Assembly: GCA_029817715.1 (NCBI GenBank)
Contig: JARUPY010000292.1
Location: 1,572,001-1,636,000, forward strand
DNA from: Melastoma dodecandrum
Taxonomy: Eukaryota > Streptophyta > Magnoliopsida > Myrtales > Melastomataceae
Reading direction: 5' to 3'
Length of the DNA stretch: 64,000 nt
Below are positions 27,853-36,977 of this stretch, one piece after another. Position 1 is the first letter of the stretch, and every line of letters begins with the position of its first letter. The notes under the pieces were generated by a model, which had not been told where the DNA came from, did not search any database, and was given only the letters and a program-made list of their open reading frames with translations. A program made the position numbers and the translations under genes.

Positions 27853-28878
27853 ATGCCCTTGCGCCTGGACCGCCGCCTCCTGCTCGCTGGATTCGGAAGC
27901 GCTCTGGGCCTGCGCGCGGCTCAGGCGGAGACCGACGGACCGCCGGCCCCCGCATCCGAGGCACCGCCCCACGACGCCGTTCGGGCCCTGCCGCGCACGC
28001 TGCCCGGCGCGGACCTGCAGGTGATCGACCTCTGGCCGGGGGATCCGCCCGGCGGCGGCACCGGGCCCGATGCGGGCGGCTATCGCTACGTCGAGGGCGC
28101 GGTCGGCGACATCACCCGGGTGGTGCGGCCCTGCCTGCTCGTGATGCGGCCCGCCAATGCCAACGGCGCCGCGATGATCGTCGCGGCCGGCGGCGGCTAC
28201 GAGTTCATCGCGCTCGGCAACGAGGGCGTCCCGGTGGGACGCGTGCTCAACGCCGCCGGCATCACGGTCTTCCTGCTGGTCTACCGGCTGCCCGCCGAGG
28301 GCTGGGGGGCGGGCCCCGACGCGCCGCGTCAGGACGCGCAGCGCGCCGTCCGCTTGGTCCGGGCCCGCGGCACAGAATTCGGCATCGACCCCGCCCGTGT
28401 CGGCGTCCTGGGATTCTCGGCCGGAGGGCACCTGATGGGCGAGACCGCGGTCGGCAGCGCGCAGGATCTCTACGCCCCCGTGGACGCCGTCGACGCCCAG
28501 CCGGTGCGGCCGGCGCTCGCCGGGCTGATCTACCCGGTCATCACCATGCGCAAGCCGTTCGACCGGACCCATACGCGCCGGATCCTCGTGGGCGACGACG
28601 TGACCCCGACGGAGATGAAGACCTATTCGGTCGATCTGCAGGTCGGTCCGGATACGCCCCCGACCTTCCTGGCCCAGGCGATCGACGATCCCGTGGCGGT
28701 GGCGGACCATCCGCTGCTGATGTTCTCAGCCCTGCGCAAGGCGCGGGTCCCGGCCGAACTGCACCTGTTCGAGCGCGGCGGCCACGGGTTCGGGCTCGGG
28801 GCGCCGGGCACGCCGGTGGCGGCTTGGCCCGGGCTGTTCCTGGCCTGGATCCGCCTCCACGGCTTCCTGCCGCGCTGA
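27853..28878 (+). CDS. Exported alpha/beta hydrolase (esterase/xylanase-like)
   Basis: Secreted esterase-like hydrolase of 341 residues. The N-terminus LRLDRRLLLAGFGSALGLRA is a Tat-like signal. The catalytic Ser lies in GFSAGGH, the acid in the IDDPVAVADHP region, and the His in RGGHGFGLG. The oxyanion side is AAGGGYEFIALGNEG. This pattern fits acetyl-xylan-esterase or BD-FAE-like enzymes. The ATG at 27853 touches its GGGAG; a TTG at 27859 would have better spacing. It follows the methyltransferase gene by about 95 bases. The substrate is probably an acylated carbohydrate. Confidence 0.83.
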   Translation: MPLRLDRRLLLAGFGSALGLRAAQAETDGPPAPASEAPPHDAVRALPRTLPGADLQVIDLWPGDPPGGGTGPDAGGYRYVEGAVGDITRVVRPCLLVMRPANANGAAMIVAAGGGYEFIALGNEGVPVGRVLNAAGITVFLLVYRLPAEGWGAGPDAPRQDAQRAVRLVRARGTEFGIDPARVGVLGFSAGGHLMGETAVGSAQDLYAPVDAVDAQPVRPALAGLIYPVITMRKPFDRTHTRRILVGDDVTPTEMKTYSVDLQVGPDTPPTFLAQAIDDPVAVADHPLLMFSALRKARVPAELHLFERGGHGFGLGAPGTPVAAWPGLFLAWIRLHGFLPR

Positions 28879-28882
28879 GACG

Positions 28883-30121
28883 TCAGCTGCCGCCGGCGAT
28901 CACGCGGTGCAGCTTGGCGACCTTCGGCCGGCTGGTGCGGAACTGGCCCCGCTCCACGGACACGAACACGACGACGGCGATGGCGAGCGTCGTCAGCCAC
29001 CAGATCGATGTGAGCCCAACGCTGAGGCAGGCCACCGTGAAGGCCGCCGCGAAGCAGCCCATGGCCCCCGGCACCAGGGCCGGACCGTCACGCCCGGCCC
29101 GGCGGATCGAGGCGTAGAGCGCGAAGGCGGCAGCCAGCGCCCCCACGATCCCGAGCTCGTACCAGAACTCGAACAGCGCCGTCGTCGGCGCGTTCAGCGG
29201 GAGGAGACCGACCAGACGGCCGCGCAGGGCGGTCTCGAACCCGTGGCCGGTGATGAGGCGCACCGGGTCGGTCGTCACCACCTTCTGCCAGCTCTTCAGC
29301 GACAGCACCGTGGGCGCGAGCGGCCCGAGCACCGCGGCCCCGATCGGCCGCGCCAGGAACGGCAGAAGCGGCGCCACGGCGAGCAGCAGGGCCGACAGGA
29401 TCGCGGTCAACCGCACGCCGAGCGCCAGCCGGTAGCTCGTCACCGCGAAGGCGACGGCGCCGACCGACAGGGCGGCGATCTGCGTCGCGTCCGGCTGAAC
29501 CGTGAGCGCCAGCGCCACGAGGAGCGCCAGTCCGAGCGCCTCGCGGTCGCGGCGCCGGGACCGCAGCCAAGCGAGCGCCGGCCAGACCAGCAGGATCAGC
29601 AGCACGAGGCCGCGATCCAGCGCGCCGTCATCCTCGGTGCCGGCGGGCGCCATATGGGCGCCGAACAGGCCGAGCACGACAGCCACGATCGCGCCCGCGA
29701 CCACACCGAGCGGCAGCAGGTAGAGGTTGGCCGAGCGCATCCGGTCGGGCAGGGCGAGATAGCCCAGCAGGGCGAGCCCGATCGTGGCCGCGAGGTTGAC
29801 CAGCCGTTCCAGGGCCGGCCCGAAGAACGGCGTCCAGGTCAGCGACAGCACCGACCAGAACACCACGAGCATGCCCGCCAGGAAGGCCGGCGCGGTGAGG
29901 AGACGATAGGAGGCCGGGCGCACCGGCCGCTGCCGCCGGTCGATCACGCTGGCGATGATCAGCAGAATCACGGCGATCGGCGCCAGGATCACGGAGGCGC
30001 GCCGCGCCACCTGGGCCAGCACGGGAAGCGCCACGAACAGGCCGAAGAAGCCGAGGCGCCGCAACAGGGCGGCGGCGTCGAGCGCCGGATCGATCGCTGG
30101 GGATTTCGACGCGCGCGGCAT
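28883..30121 (-). CDS. O-antigen ligase/polymerase-like polytopic membrane protein
   Basis: A 412-residue integral membrane protein with about 10-12 hydrophobic helices. A long periplasmic loop before the last helices contains TTDPVRLITGHGFETALRGR and NAPTTALFEFWYELGIVGAL, which matches the Wzy/WaaL O-antigen ligase family (conserved GHGF and HN-like region). Such proteins join or polymerise surface polysaccharide. No glycosyltransferase genes are nearby, so the substrate is open. The ATG lies at 30121. It is the last gene of a minus-strand group with DUF2937 and the WD40 gene. Confidence 0.75.
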   Translation of the reverse strand: MPRASKSPAIDPALDAAALLRRLGFFGLFVALPVLAQVARRASVILAPIAVILLIIASVIDRRQRPVRPASYRLLTAPAFLAGMLVVFWSVLSLTWTPFFGPALERLVNLAATIGLALLGYLALPDRMRSANLYLLPLGVVAGAIVAVVLGLFGAHMAPAGTEDDGALDRGLVLLILLVWPALAWLRSRRRDREALGLALLVALALTVQPDATQIAALSVGAVAFAVTSYRLALGVRLTAILSALLLAVAPLLPFLARPIGAAVLGPLAPTVLSLKSWQKVVTTDPVRLITGHGFETALRGRLVGLLPLNAPTTALFEFWYELGIVGALAAAFALYASIRRAGRDGPALVPGAMGCFAAAFTVACLSVGLTSIWWLTTLAIAVVVFVSVERGQFRTSRPKVAKLHRVIAGGS

Positions 30122-30227
30122 CGTGGGCCTTTTCCCGGACCCGTACGGCCGGATCCCTGCTCGATACGCAAGGCTCGCGCAACCCGCTGTAGACGCTGCG
30201 CCACACTCCCGCAGGCGCAGCGCGTCC

Positions 30228-30752
30228 TCAGGCGGCCCTGACGGTCCCGCGTGGCCGCCGCCGCATGGCCCGGCCGCCCAGATCCGATACCACCCGCCAG
30301 CCGCCCCAGGCGGCGAAGAACCCGATCAGGCCGGCGGCGAGGCCATCGGCGCTGGTGGGGATCGCCGGGCTGAAGTCGCGGTAGGCGGCTTCCGCGACCG
30401 GCACGTCGGGGTCGCGCAGCATCGCGACGACGCGGCCGAGCGGGCTGGTCGCGGAGGCCAGCGCCTGCTGCTGCGCGCTCATCCGGGCGAGGCGGGCGAT
30501 ATCGGCCTGCGCCGCCGCGCCGCGGCGGGCGACGAGCTGATCCGGATTGCTGCGCAGCCGGTCGACGGCCCCGTCCCGGGTCGTGCCGGAGGCCTGGGCA
30601 TCGGTTTCGAGGACCGCCACCTGCCGGCGCAGTTCGTCGGCCGCGCCGCCCAACCGCTGGGCATATTGCTGCGCGAATTCGGGCGCCTGCGCGGCGATCG
30701 CGCCGCCGAGGAGGCCGAGGGCGAGCCCGAAGGTGCGGAACACGCGCAGCAC
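30228..30752 (-). CDS. DUF2937 membrane protein
   Basis: A 174-residue protein with an N-terminal hydrophobic segment (TFGLALGLLGGAIAAQAPEF), then a helical periplasmic part starting with AQQYAQRLGGAADELRRQVA, and a C-terminal membrane helix (GLAAGLIGFFAAWGGWRVV) with a basic end. This is the DUF2937 arrangement. Function unknown. The start is a GTG at 30752. It lies between the WD40 gene and the O-antigen-ligase-like gene. Confidence 0.78.
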   Translation of the reverse strand: MLRVFRTFGLALGLLGGAIAAQAPEFAQQYAQRLGGAADELRRQVAVLETDAQASGTTRDGAVDRLRSNPDQLVARRGAAAQADIARLARMSAQQQALASATSPLGRVVAMLRDPDVPVAEAAYRDFSPAIPTSADGLAAGLIGFFAAWGGWRVVSDLGGRAMRRRPRGTVRAA

Positions 30753-30822
30753 GTCTCGGTTCTCCGGCGCGGTGACTCGGCCACCGACAAGAGCATGCCG
30801 CCGGCCGCGGTTCCAGACCGGT

Positions 30823-31836
30823 TCAGCCCGGCAGCGTCAGGAGACCCGCCTTCCCGTCGGCACAGCCGAAGAGAAGCTTCGAGCCACGGCTGTCCCAGGC
30901 CAGAGCCGTCACAGCGCTTCCCGGAACGGCCGGGCGCACGAGCAGCTCCGCGGCATCCGTGAACCGGACCAGCAGGATGCAGCCATCCTCGTAGCCGATG
31001 GCGAGCACCGGCGCCTTCGGGTGGAACGCGACCCGGGACACGCGGGCGGGGCGCACGCCGCATTCCCGCGGCGGCTTGCCGGTCGGCCCCTCCTTCGAGT
31101 CGAACGGCCAGACGATCGCCGCCTCGGCACCGCCCGTGGCGAGCCAATGCCCGTCCGACGACCACGCGACCGAGCGGACCTTGCCGGGATAGCCCGACAT
31201 CCGCATGTGACCGCGGTCCGGCTGCAGCCGCCAGCCGTGCAGGGCATTCTCCTGCATGGTCGAGACCACGAAGCGCCCGTCCAGCGACCACGTCACGTCG
31301 ATATGCGAGCCCTTCCAGTCGATCACCTCGGCCGGGGTCTCCAGATTCGGATACCAGAGGCTCGCGCCGTTGTAGTGGGCGACGGCGAGGCGATAGCCCT
31401 TCGGGGCGAAGACGAGGCCGCGGGCGGTCGAGGGCGCCTGGAAGCTGCGCTCCCGACCCTTGGCGTCCCGCGCAACGACGGTGCGGCCGGCCGACCACGC
31501 CGCCGCACCGTCGGGATGCAGCGCGAGCGCGTCGATCCAGGCCCCGCCCTTGGCCGCGCCGACCTGCTCCATCGCGCCGTCCCCGCGGATCGCGACGATG
31601 CGGCCGTCGTCGCCGCCGGTGAGCAGCCGGGCGCCGTCGCCGGTCGCGACGAGGATGCCGCTCTCGGGATGGGCGGGAAGTCGCGTCGGACCGTCGGACC
31701 GCTCCAGCGCGACCGTGCCGTCGCTGAGCGCCAGGGCCGGTACCGCCTTCAGGAAGTGGGCCGCGATCACGTGGGCGCCGGGATCGAGCGCCGCGACGTG
31801 GCTGGTGAGGGATGGGTTGCTGACGGAGCTGCTCAT
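30823..31836 (-). CDS. WD40-repeat protein
   Basis: A 337-residue protein built from about seven WD40-like blades, for example DVTWSLDGRFVVSTMQENAL, SVAWSSDGHWLATGGAEAAI and ALAWDSRGSKLLFGCADGKA. There is no signal peptide or enzymatic domain, so it is probably a cytoplasmic scaffold. In other alphaproteobacteria related genes often sit beside a CobW-type metal GTPase; none is present here. Its ATG overlaps the stop of the DUF1275 gene (ATGA), so the two are coupled. Confidence 0.85.
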   Translation of the reverse strand: MSSSVSNPSLTSHVAALDPGAHVIAAHFLKAVPALALSDGTVALERSDGPTRLPAHPESGILVATGDGARLLTGGDDGRIVAIRGDGAMEQVGAAKGGAWIDALALHPDGAAAWSAGRTVVARDAKGRERSFQAPSTARGLVFAPKGYRLAVAHYNGASLWYPNLETPAEVIDWKGSHIDVTWSLDGRFVVSTMQENALHGWRLQPDRGHMRMSGYPGKVRSVAWSSDGHWLATGGAEAAIVWPFDSKEGPTGKPPRECGVRPARVSRVAFHPKAPVLAIGYEDGCILLVRFTDAAELLVRPAVPGSAVTALAWDSRGSKLLFGCADGKAGLLTLPG

Positions 31837-32507
31837 TGCGGGGGGACCTTCGCGGCAGGCGGGCCGGCGCGCAAGACCAGGATTGCCGTTATCAGCGCGA
31901 GGCCGCCTGAGATCGCCGCCGGCGCAACCAGGGCGTAGAGGGCGAAGAGCCCGTAAGCCTGCGCCCCGAGATAGGCGCCGAGCAGCAGGGAGAGCCAGAC
32001 CAGCCCGTCGCCGATCCAGCCCAGCGGGTCGCCGGTCCGCGTCAGGGCCTGAGCGATCTTCTGGCCGAGGCTGAACAGGGCTCCGGTCACGAAGGTCGTG
32101 CCGGCGCGAAACCCCTTCACCTGCGCCAGGACCGCGTTCTGGGAGCCCATCGCCACCGCGACGAAGAAGGCGGCGAGGCCGAGTTCCGGCGATTCGAGGC
32201 CGAGCCCGAGACCGCCGAGGATCAGGAGGGATTCGTAGGCGAGCACCGCGGGCGTCGCCCAGCGGGGCGGAACGAGGATCGCCAGGCCGCTGCCCAGGAC
32301 CGAGCCCAGCAGGAAGGCGAAGAGGAGGGTCGCGGGCAGCACCATCCGGTGCAGCTCGGCCTCAGCGCCGAAGACTGCGAGCTGCGTGGTGTTGCCGCTC
32401 ATGAACGACGTGTAGAGCCCCCCGAGCCGTACGAAGCCGAGGGCATCCACGTAGCCGGCCAGCCCCGTCAGGAGCAGGCCGGTGCCGAGCTGCCAGCCCC
32501 GGCTCAC
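31833..32507 (-). CDS. DUF1275 (YoaK-like) membrane protein
   Basis: A 224-residue inner-membrane protein with six hydrophobic segments. The signature is LTGLAGYVDALGFVRLGGLY followed by TSFMSGNTTQLAVFG, typical of DUF1275. Its function is unknown. The start is a GTG at 32507. It is the first gene of the minus-strand group, coupled to the WD40 gene, and divergent from the response regulator at 32727. Confidence 0.87.
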   Translation of the reverse strand: MSRGWQLGTGLLLTGLAGYVDALGFVRLGGLYTSFMSGNTTQLAVFGAEAELHRMVLPATLLFAFLLGSVLGSGLAILVPPRWATPAVLAYESLLILGGLGLGLESPELGLAAFFVAVAMGSQNAVLAQVKGFRAGTTFVTGALFSLGQKIAQALTRTGDPLGWIGDGLVWLSLLLGAYLGAQAYGLFALYALVAPAAISGGLALITAILVLRAGPPAAKVPPQ

Positions 32508-32543
32508 GCCCCGTCCCCCCTGCTCCCACCGCGGCCCCGGCCC

Positions 32544-32563
32544 GGTAACGGTCCGTTAACCAT
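32544..32563. promoter_or_regulatory. Inverted repeat containing a CtrA-like 8-mer
   Basis: GGTAACGG and CCGTTAACC face each other around one base (32544-32561), an imperfect palindrome. The right arm continues into TTAACCAT (32556-32563), the 8-mer reported for CtrA. It lies between the divergent DUF1275 and response-regulator genes. I rate it as a candidate only. Confidence 0.35.
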
Positions 32564-32726
32564 TTGGATCACTTCGTTCACGAGCGCCGGGCCGCGGTTA
32601 ACGCGCCGCTCACCAAACCCGTGCAATTCGATCGAAACAGGGTGAACACCGTGTCGGGAGGGGCCGTTGCCCCTGCGATCCGATCGAGGGCCACCATGCC
32701 CCCGCCGGGTGAGTGGGAGTTGCGTC

Positions 32727-33158
32727 ATGGTTCCGTTTGCCGCCGCGTTTGCCTGCCCGTCCATGCCGGTTCCGGACCGGGCCGCCGCCACGATCCTGGT
32801 GGTCGAGGATGAGCCGAATGTCTGTGAGCTGGCCGCCGAAACGCTGCTCGATGCCGGCTATCGCGTGCTCACGGCCGCGGATGCCTGGCAGGCCGAGGCG
32901 ATCCTGGCCAGCGAGAGCGTCGACCTGCTCTTCACCGATATCGATCTCGCCCGCAACACGAACGGCATCGTGCTGGCCCGCTGGGCGCGACGGCTCTGCC
33001 CGGACATCGCGGTGGTCTATACCTCCGGGGGCCGCGCCTGCCTCTCAGCCGACGAGGCCGTGCCCGGATCGGTCTTCGTCCCGAAACCGTATCGGCCGAG
33101 CCAGCTCGTGGCGCTCACCCGCGACGTCCTGCACGCCGCGCTCCTCCAACACGCCTGA
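32727..33158 (+). CDS. Single-domain response regulator
   Basis: A 143-residue protein consisting of one receiver domain with no output domain. The acidic pair is in VVEDEP (E27, D28), the phosphoacceptor is D71 in LLFTDIDLA, the switch Thr is T99 in VVYTSG, and the conserved Lys is K120 in FVPKPY. All key residues are therefore present. The ATG at 32727 has GTGGGAG upstream at about 6 bases; the receiver begins near residue 22. No histidine kinase is adjacent. Proteins of this CheY/DivK-like class in alphaproteobacteria pass phosphate or bind effectors. Confidence 0.88.
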   Translation: MVPFAAAFACPSMPVPDRAAATILVVEDEPNVCELAAETLLDAGYRVLTAADAWQAEAILASESVDLLFTDIDLARNTNGIVLARWARRLCPDIAVVYTSGGRACLSADEAVPGSVFVPKPYRPSQLVALTRDVLHAALLQHA

Positions 33159-33181
33159 TTCCGCCCTCGAGGACCCACGTC

Positions 33182-33547
33182 ATGCGGTGCATCCTTTCCG
33201 CAGCCGGTATCGCCCTGGCGCTCGCGCTGACCGCCGCACAGGCCGGAGCGGCCTGCGACGTGAAGGGCGCGCAGATCGAGGAGGCCATCGCCGCCAAACC
33301 CGAGCTGCGGGCGGACGAGAACGCGCAACTCGTGCGTGACCTGCGCACGCTGCGCGATGCCGCCATCGTGCTTGAGACCTACAAGTTTCCCGGCGAGTGC
33401 GAGAACCTGCTGGGCATCGCGAAGTCGCTCCTCGCCGATCCGGCCAAGACCATCGAGCGGGGCGGCGATACCGACGAGGACAAGGCCGAGAGTCTGGTCG
33501 AGGCGCGCGCGCCGAAGGACACCGCCGGCGCCGCGAAAGCGAAGTGA
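33182..33547 (+). CDS. Small secreted protein of unknown function
   Basis: A 121-residue protein with a signal peptide (LSAAGIALALALTAAQAGAA, mature start near CDVKGAQ). The mature part is helical, with two Cys (C25 in ACDVKG and C57-58 region in PGECENLL) that could form a disulphide, and ends in an acidic then Ala/Lys-rich tail. No family is recognised. It lies 23 bases after the response regulator on the same strand, so the two are likely cotranscribed. Confidence 0.7.
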   Translation: MRCILSAAGIALALALTAAQAGAACDVKGAQIEEAIAAKPELRADENAQLVRDLRTLRDAAIVLETYKFPGECENLLGIAKSLLADPAKTIERGGDTDEDKAESLVEARAPKDTAGAAKAK

Positions 33548-33806
33548 TCGACGGCGGGGCACGGGACACGACCGGACCGCGGTTGAACGGTGCTCCGGTC
33601 GATCCAGCCTTGCGTAGCTTCGCCTGAGGTTCCCGAGTCAGCGGGTCTCGAAGGGGGATTCGAGGACTGTCGGAGCGATCCGGCAAGCGCCTTCGAGGCC
33701 CCCGCGTATCTCCGGCCCCTCAAGACGCGATCAAGGGATGGACGGCCGATCCGAGGTTTCTCCCGCGTGTGGCGTTCACCGTGTCCCGACGCGACCGGGC
33801 CCGCGT

Positions 33807-34439
33807 CTAGCGCTCCTCGTCGGCGCTCGCCCCGATCTTCGCTCGCGCCAAAGCCCGGCCGAGCTTGGCGGCGATCTGATCGCGCAGCATGTCGGCCATC
33901 TCGATATCGACCAGACGCCAGCTGAGCCCGCGCAGGCGCAGGCGGATGCGTGTGCGCTCACCGCGCGGGGCGTCCGGCGGGATCGGGATCACCACCGCGC
34001 GGAAGCCGCGCATCTCCATTGCCGCGTAATAGTGCATCAGCCGGTCGAGATTGCGGATGGCCAAGCCGCGGGGCTGCGCGCCTGCCGGCCGTTCGAGATC
34101 GAGCTTGTCGGGCCAGCCATCCGCCAGCAGGTCGATGACCGTATCGGGGGTGATCATCGACTCGGACAGGGCCAGCGCCAGCCCGTAGGCGGCATCGCCG
34201 AGGCGCTGGCGGTCGCGCGGCTCGATATCCGGATCGCCCTCGGAGGCAATGCGCATCGCCGCCGTGATCTGCCGCACCAGGGACAGGCGCAGCGTCCGGA
34301 AGTTGACGTGGCTCTCGACATACGCGGTGTCGTGCCGGCGCACCGCCTGCGCGAGATCGTAGAGCGACCAGAGCGGACTCATCGTGAAGGCGAGCCACGC
34401 CAGGGCCAGCCCAAGGGGGACGGCGAGCCAGCGCACCAC
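33807..34439 (-). CDS. DUF2939 membrane-anchored protein
   Basis: About 210 residues. An N-terminal membrane helix (VRWLAVPLGLALAWLAF) is followed by a domain with SPLWSLYDLAQAVRRHDTAY and VESHVNFRTLRLSLVRQITA, the DUF2939 pattern in which a single helix anchors a periplasmic domain. Function unknown. The frame opens at 34508, inside rppH, but the protein-like part begins at the GTG pair 34436/34439, just after the rppH stop, and I chose 34439. It is the last gene of the long minus-strand array and convergent with the secreted protein across a 260-base gap that holds nothing I can name. Confidence 0.75.
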   Translation of the reverse strand: MVRWLAVPLGLALAWLAFTMSPLWSLYDLAQAVRRHDTAYVESHVNFRTLRLSLVRQITAAMRIASEGDPDIEPRDRQRLGDAAYGLALALSESMITPDTVIDLLADGWPDKLDLERPAGAQPRGLAIRNLDRLMHYYAAMEMRGFRAVVIPIPPDAPRGERTRIRLRLRGLSWRLVDIEMADMLRDQIAAKLGRALARAKIGASADEER

Positions 34440-34461
34440 CGTCAGAGGCCGCGCTGCCGGG

Positions 34462-35004
34462 TCATGACCTGGCCGCCCAATCCGTGAGACCCGAGAAGGC
34501 CGCCACAACCCGCTCGTAGACCGGGCGCTTGAACGGGATGATCAGCTCCGGCAGCTCGGAGAACCGAGCCCAGCGCCACGCGTCGAACTCGGCCTTGTGG
34601 GCGCCCCCGCCCGGCTGGAGCACGTCGATCAGGTCCTCCTGGCCCTCGAAGCCGAAGGCGAACCATTTCTGCGTCTGCCCGCGATAGCGCCCCTTCCAGG
34701 CCTGCTGCGCGACCGCGGGCGGCAGATCGTAGGGCAGCCAGTCCGGGATCTCCGCGAGCTTGCGGATCGCCTCGGACGGGACGTTGGTCTCCTCGTAGAG
34801 TTCCCGGCGCGCCGCCGCCTCCGGATCCTCGCCCGGATCGACGCCGCCCTGTGGCATCTGCCACATGTGCGGACCGGCGACGTGCTCAGGTCCCGCATCC
34901 TTGCGCCGACGGCCGACGAAAACGCCGCCCGCGGGCGCGATCAGGGCGACGCCCACGCAGGGGCGATAGGGCAGGGCGCTGCCGGGGTCTGAATCCGTCG
35001 TCAT
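34462..35004 (-). CDS. rppH: RNA pyrophosphohydrolase RppH (Nudix)
   Basis: Nudix hydrolase that removes pyrophosphate from the 5' end of mRNA, starting decay. The 180-residue product has [20 protein letters not shown], then [20 protein letters not shown] and RELYEETN, a complete Nudix box, and the family feature [11 protein letters not shown]. The ATG at 35004 begins MTTDSDPG shortly before the domain; a longer open frame to 35109 is not needed. It lies about 100 bases downstream of the YibQ-like gene. Confidence 0.92.
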   Translation of the reverse strand: MTTDSDPGSALPYRPCVGVALIAPAGGVFVGRRRKDAGPEHVAGPHMWQMPQGGVDPGEDPEAAARRELYEETNVPSEAIRKLAEIPDWLPYDLPPAVAQQAWKGRYRGQTQKWFAFGFEGQEDLIDVLQPGGGAHKAEFDAWRWARFSELPELIIPFKRPVYERVVAAFSGLTDWAARS

Positions 35005-35109
35005 CGCCGACCATAGGTCAGGCGTGCGCGGGGCGGCAACGGCGGCCGGCCTCCTGGTCCCGGATCCGGTCGATCGGGCCACCTGAGCGGATGCGGATGC
35101 TGCGGCCAC

Positions 35110-36354
35110 TCAATCCGCCGTTGAGACGCGCTTGTCGCGCCCGCCGCGCAAAGCAACGCTCGCCGGGACGAGCCGCAGCCCGCGGGCGTCGAGATCCTTG
35201 GCCCAGCGCGCGATCCGGTCGACGCTGAGCGGCGCCCCGCTGGCCGACACGAGGACGAAGCCGTCCGCGCGCGCCCGGGCCTCGGCCTGCGCGAGGGCCG
35301 CGTCGATGGCGTCGGCGCGCGGCGTGGCGTCGAGGACGATCTCGGCGCGGGCGATGGGCGTCCGGTTCTTGTTGGCGGGCGCCGTGGCGGGCTTCGGGCC
35401 GGTCCCGTCGTCGAGGAAGCCGAGGCCGCGGGCGCCGATCTCACGCAGGATCGGTTCGAAGGCGGGATCCGCCATCAGCTTCGCGCCCATGAAGTTCGCC
35501 ACGCCGACGTAGCCGGGAAACCGGGTGAGCGCCCAGGCGAGGCGTTCGGTGTTTTCCGGGCCCTTCAGGCTCGTCAGCAGGGCCTGCGGGCCCGGATCGC
35601 TGTCGGGATAGTCGAACGGCTCCATGGGCAACTGCAGGAAGACCTCGTGCCCGGCGTCGCGGGCCCGGGCGGCGGCGCGGTCGACCTCGGTGCCATAGGG
35701 CAGGAAGGCGAGGCTGACGGAAGCCGGCAGGCGCGCGGTGGCGCCGGCGGTGGCCGCCTGACCGACGCCGAGGCCCGTGATCACGATGGCGATGCGCGGA
35801 CCGGTGCCGGGTTCCTCGGCGCGGGCATACACGTCGAGCGCGCGAACGCGTCCTTCGCCCAGCTTCGGCATGAGGCCGTGCCGGCCAGTCTCGCTGATGC
35901 GCGGATCCGGCGCTGGAGCGAGGCGCGGCGTGCTCGCGGGCGGAACCCGAATCACGACGGCCTCGGTCGGGGCCGAGCCCGGCGGGCGCACCACCGGCAC
36001 GCCCGATGCGGTCTCGATCTCCTCCGCGCTGCGCTGGAGCGACGTCGCGCCCGGCGCCGTCATCGCGACCTGTGGCTCGGCGACGGCGGGGGCCGACGCA
36101 GCCGGCGCGGGCTGCGCGACGGGTTCGCGAACGGTGATCCTGGCTTCGGCGCGGGGCTCGCCGCCTCGGGGATCACCGAGCGCCAGCACCAGTCCGACCG
36201 TCGCCGCGAGGGCGATCGCGATGGCGCCGCCCACGATCCCGGGTCGACGCGCGAACGCGACCGCGCGTCCGAGCTTGCCTGTGGGCTGCTCCAGCGCTCC
36301 CGCATCCGGCACCCCGAGGGGGCGCGTGAGGATATCGTCGGTGGACTCGGTCAA
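35110..36354 (-). CDS. Divergent polysaccharide deacetylase (YibQ-like) protein
   Basis: A 414-residue protein with an N-terminal membrane anchor (GIVGGAIAIALAATVGLVLAL), a disordered Pro/Ala linker to about residue 160, and a C-terminal divergent polysaccharide deacetylase domain. The domain contains PRIAIVITGLGVGQAATAGA, then LPMEPFDYPDSDPGPQALLT and GFLDDGT. The family is often encoded beside EnvC-type genes and is presumed to act on cell wall or surface glycans. The start is a TTG at 36354 without a strong ribosome-binding site. It follows the ctpA terminator and may have its own promoter. Confidence 0.87.
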   Translation of the reverse strand: MTESTDDILTRPLGVPDAGALEQPTGKLGRAVAFARRPGIVGGAIAIALAATVGLVLALGDPRGGEPRAEARITVREPVAQPAPAASAPAVAEPQVAMTAPGATSLQRSAEEIETASGVPVVRPPGSAPTEAVVIRVPPASTPRLAPAPDPRISETGRHGLMPKLGEGRVRALDVYARAEEPGTGPRIAIVITGLGVGQAATAGATARLPASVSLAFLPYGTEVDRAAARARDAGHEVFLQLPMEPFDYPDSDPGPQALLTSLKGPENTERLAWALTRFPGYVGVANFMGAKLMADPAFEPILREIGARGLGFLDDGTGPKPATAPANKNRTPIARAEIVLDATPRADAIDAALAQAEARARADGFVLVSASGAPLSVDRIARWAKDLDARGLRLVPASVALRGGRDKRVSTAD

Positions 36355-36463
36355 GCGGCTCTCGAACCGGGATCACGATCCCTGCGCCGGCGGATGCGGC
36401 GCGGATCCCCGCGTCATTGCGGCCGGGTGTGGTTAATGTTTCCCTAACGTCGGCGCCCGCACG

Positions 36464-36491
36464 AAAAAACCGCCCGGCCAGGGCCGGGCGG
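36464..36491 (-). terminator. Rho-independent terminator after ctpA
   Basis: On the minus strand CCGCCCGGCC (plus 36482-36491) and GGCCGGGCGG (36470-36479) form a perfect 10-bp stem with a 2-base loop, followed by six T (plus A-run 36464-36469). It is about 30 bases past the ctpA stop and should end most transcripts from the upstream array. Confidence 0.93.
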
Positions 36492-36522
36492 CTTCAGGTC
36501 TCGCGCGGCGCGAACCGGCCGA

Positions 36523-36940
36523 TCAATTCGGCAGGCTTGGCTTCTGCTGCTGAGCAGCCGGCGTACCGTTGGTCGCGCCCTTCTGGATGCCGTGCAGGAA
36601 ATCGACTGCCGAGATCAGCTGCTTGTCCTTGGCCGGATCCGGCGGGACGTAGGCGGACGAGCCGCCCCGCTCGTCGGTATCCTTCTGCTTCAGGTGACCC
36701 TTCAGCCCGGCCTCGCCCTTGGTCTCGTCCTTGCCCTTCAGCTCGTCCGGCACGTCCTGCGTCACCTCGATGTCGGGCTCGATGCCCTTCGCCTGGATCG
36801 AGCGGCCCGACGGCGTGTAGTAGCGCGCCGTCGTGAGCCGCAGGGCGCCGGAGCCGCCGAGCGGGATGATCGACTGCACCGAGCCCTTGCCGAAGGAGCG
36901 GGTCCCCATGATGGTCGCGCGCTTGTGATCCTGCAGGGCG

Positions 36941-36977
<37 letters not shown>

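Noticed and set aside
26243..27964. Upstream part of the 631-codon frame that ends in the small lipoprotein
   Set aside because: Only the last 57 codons look like protein (signal peptide, lipobox). The rest is antisense to the RsmB-family gene.
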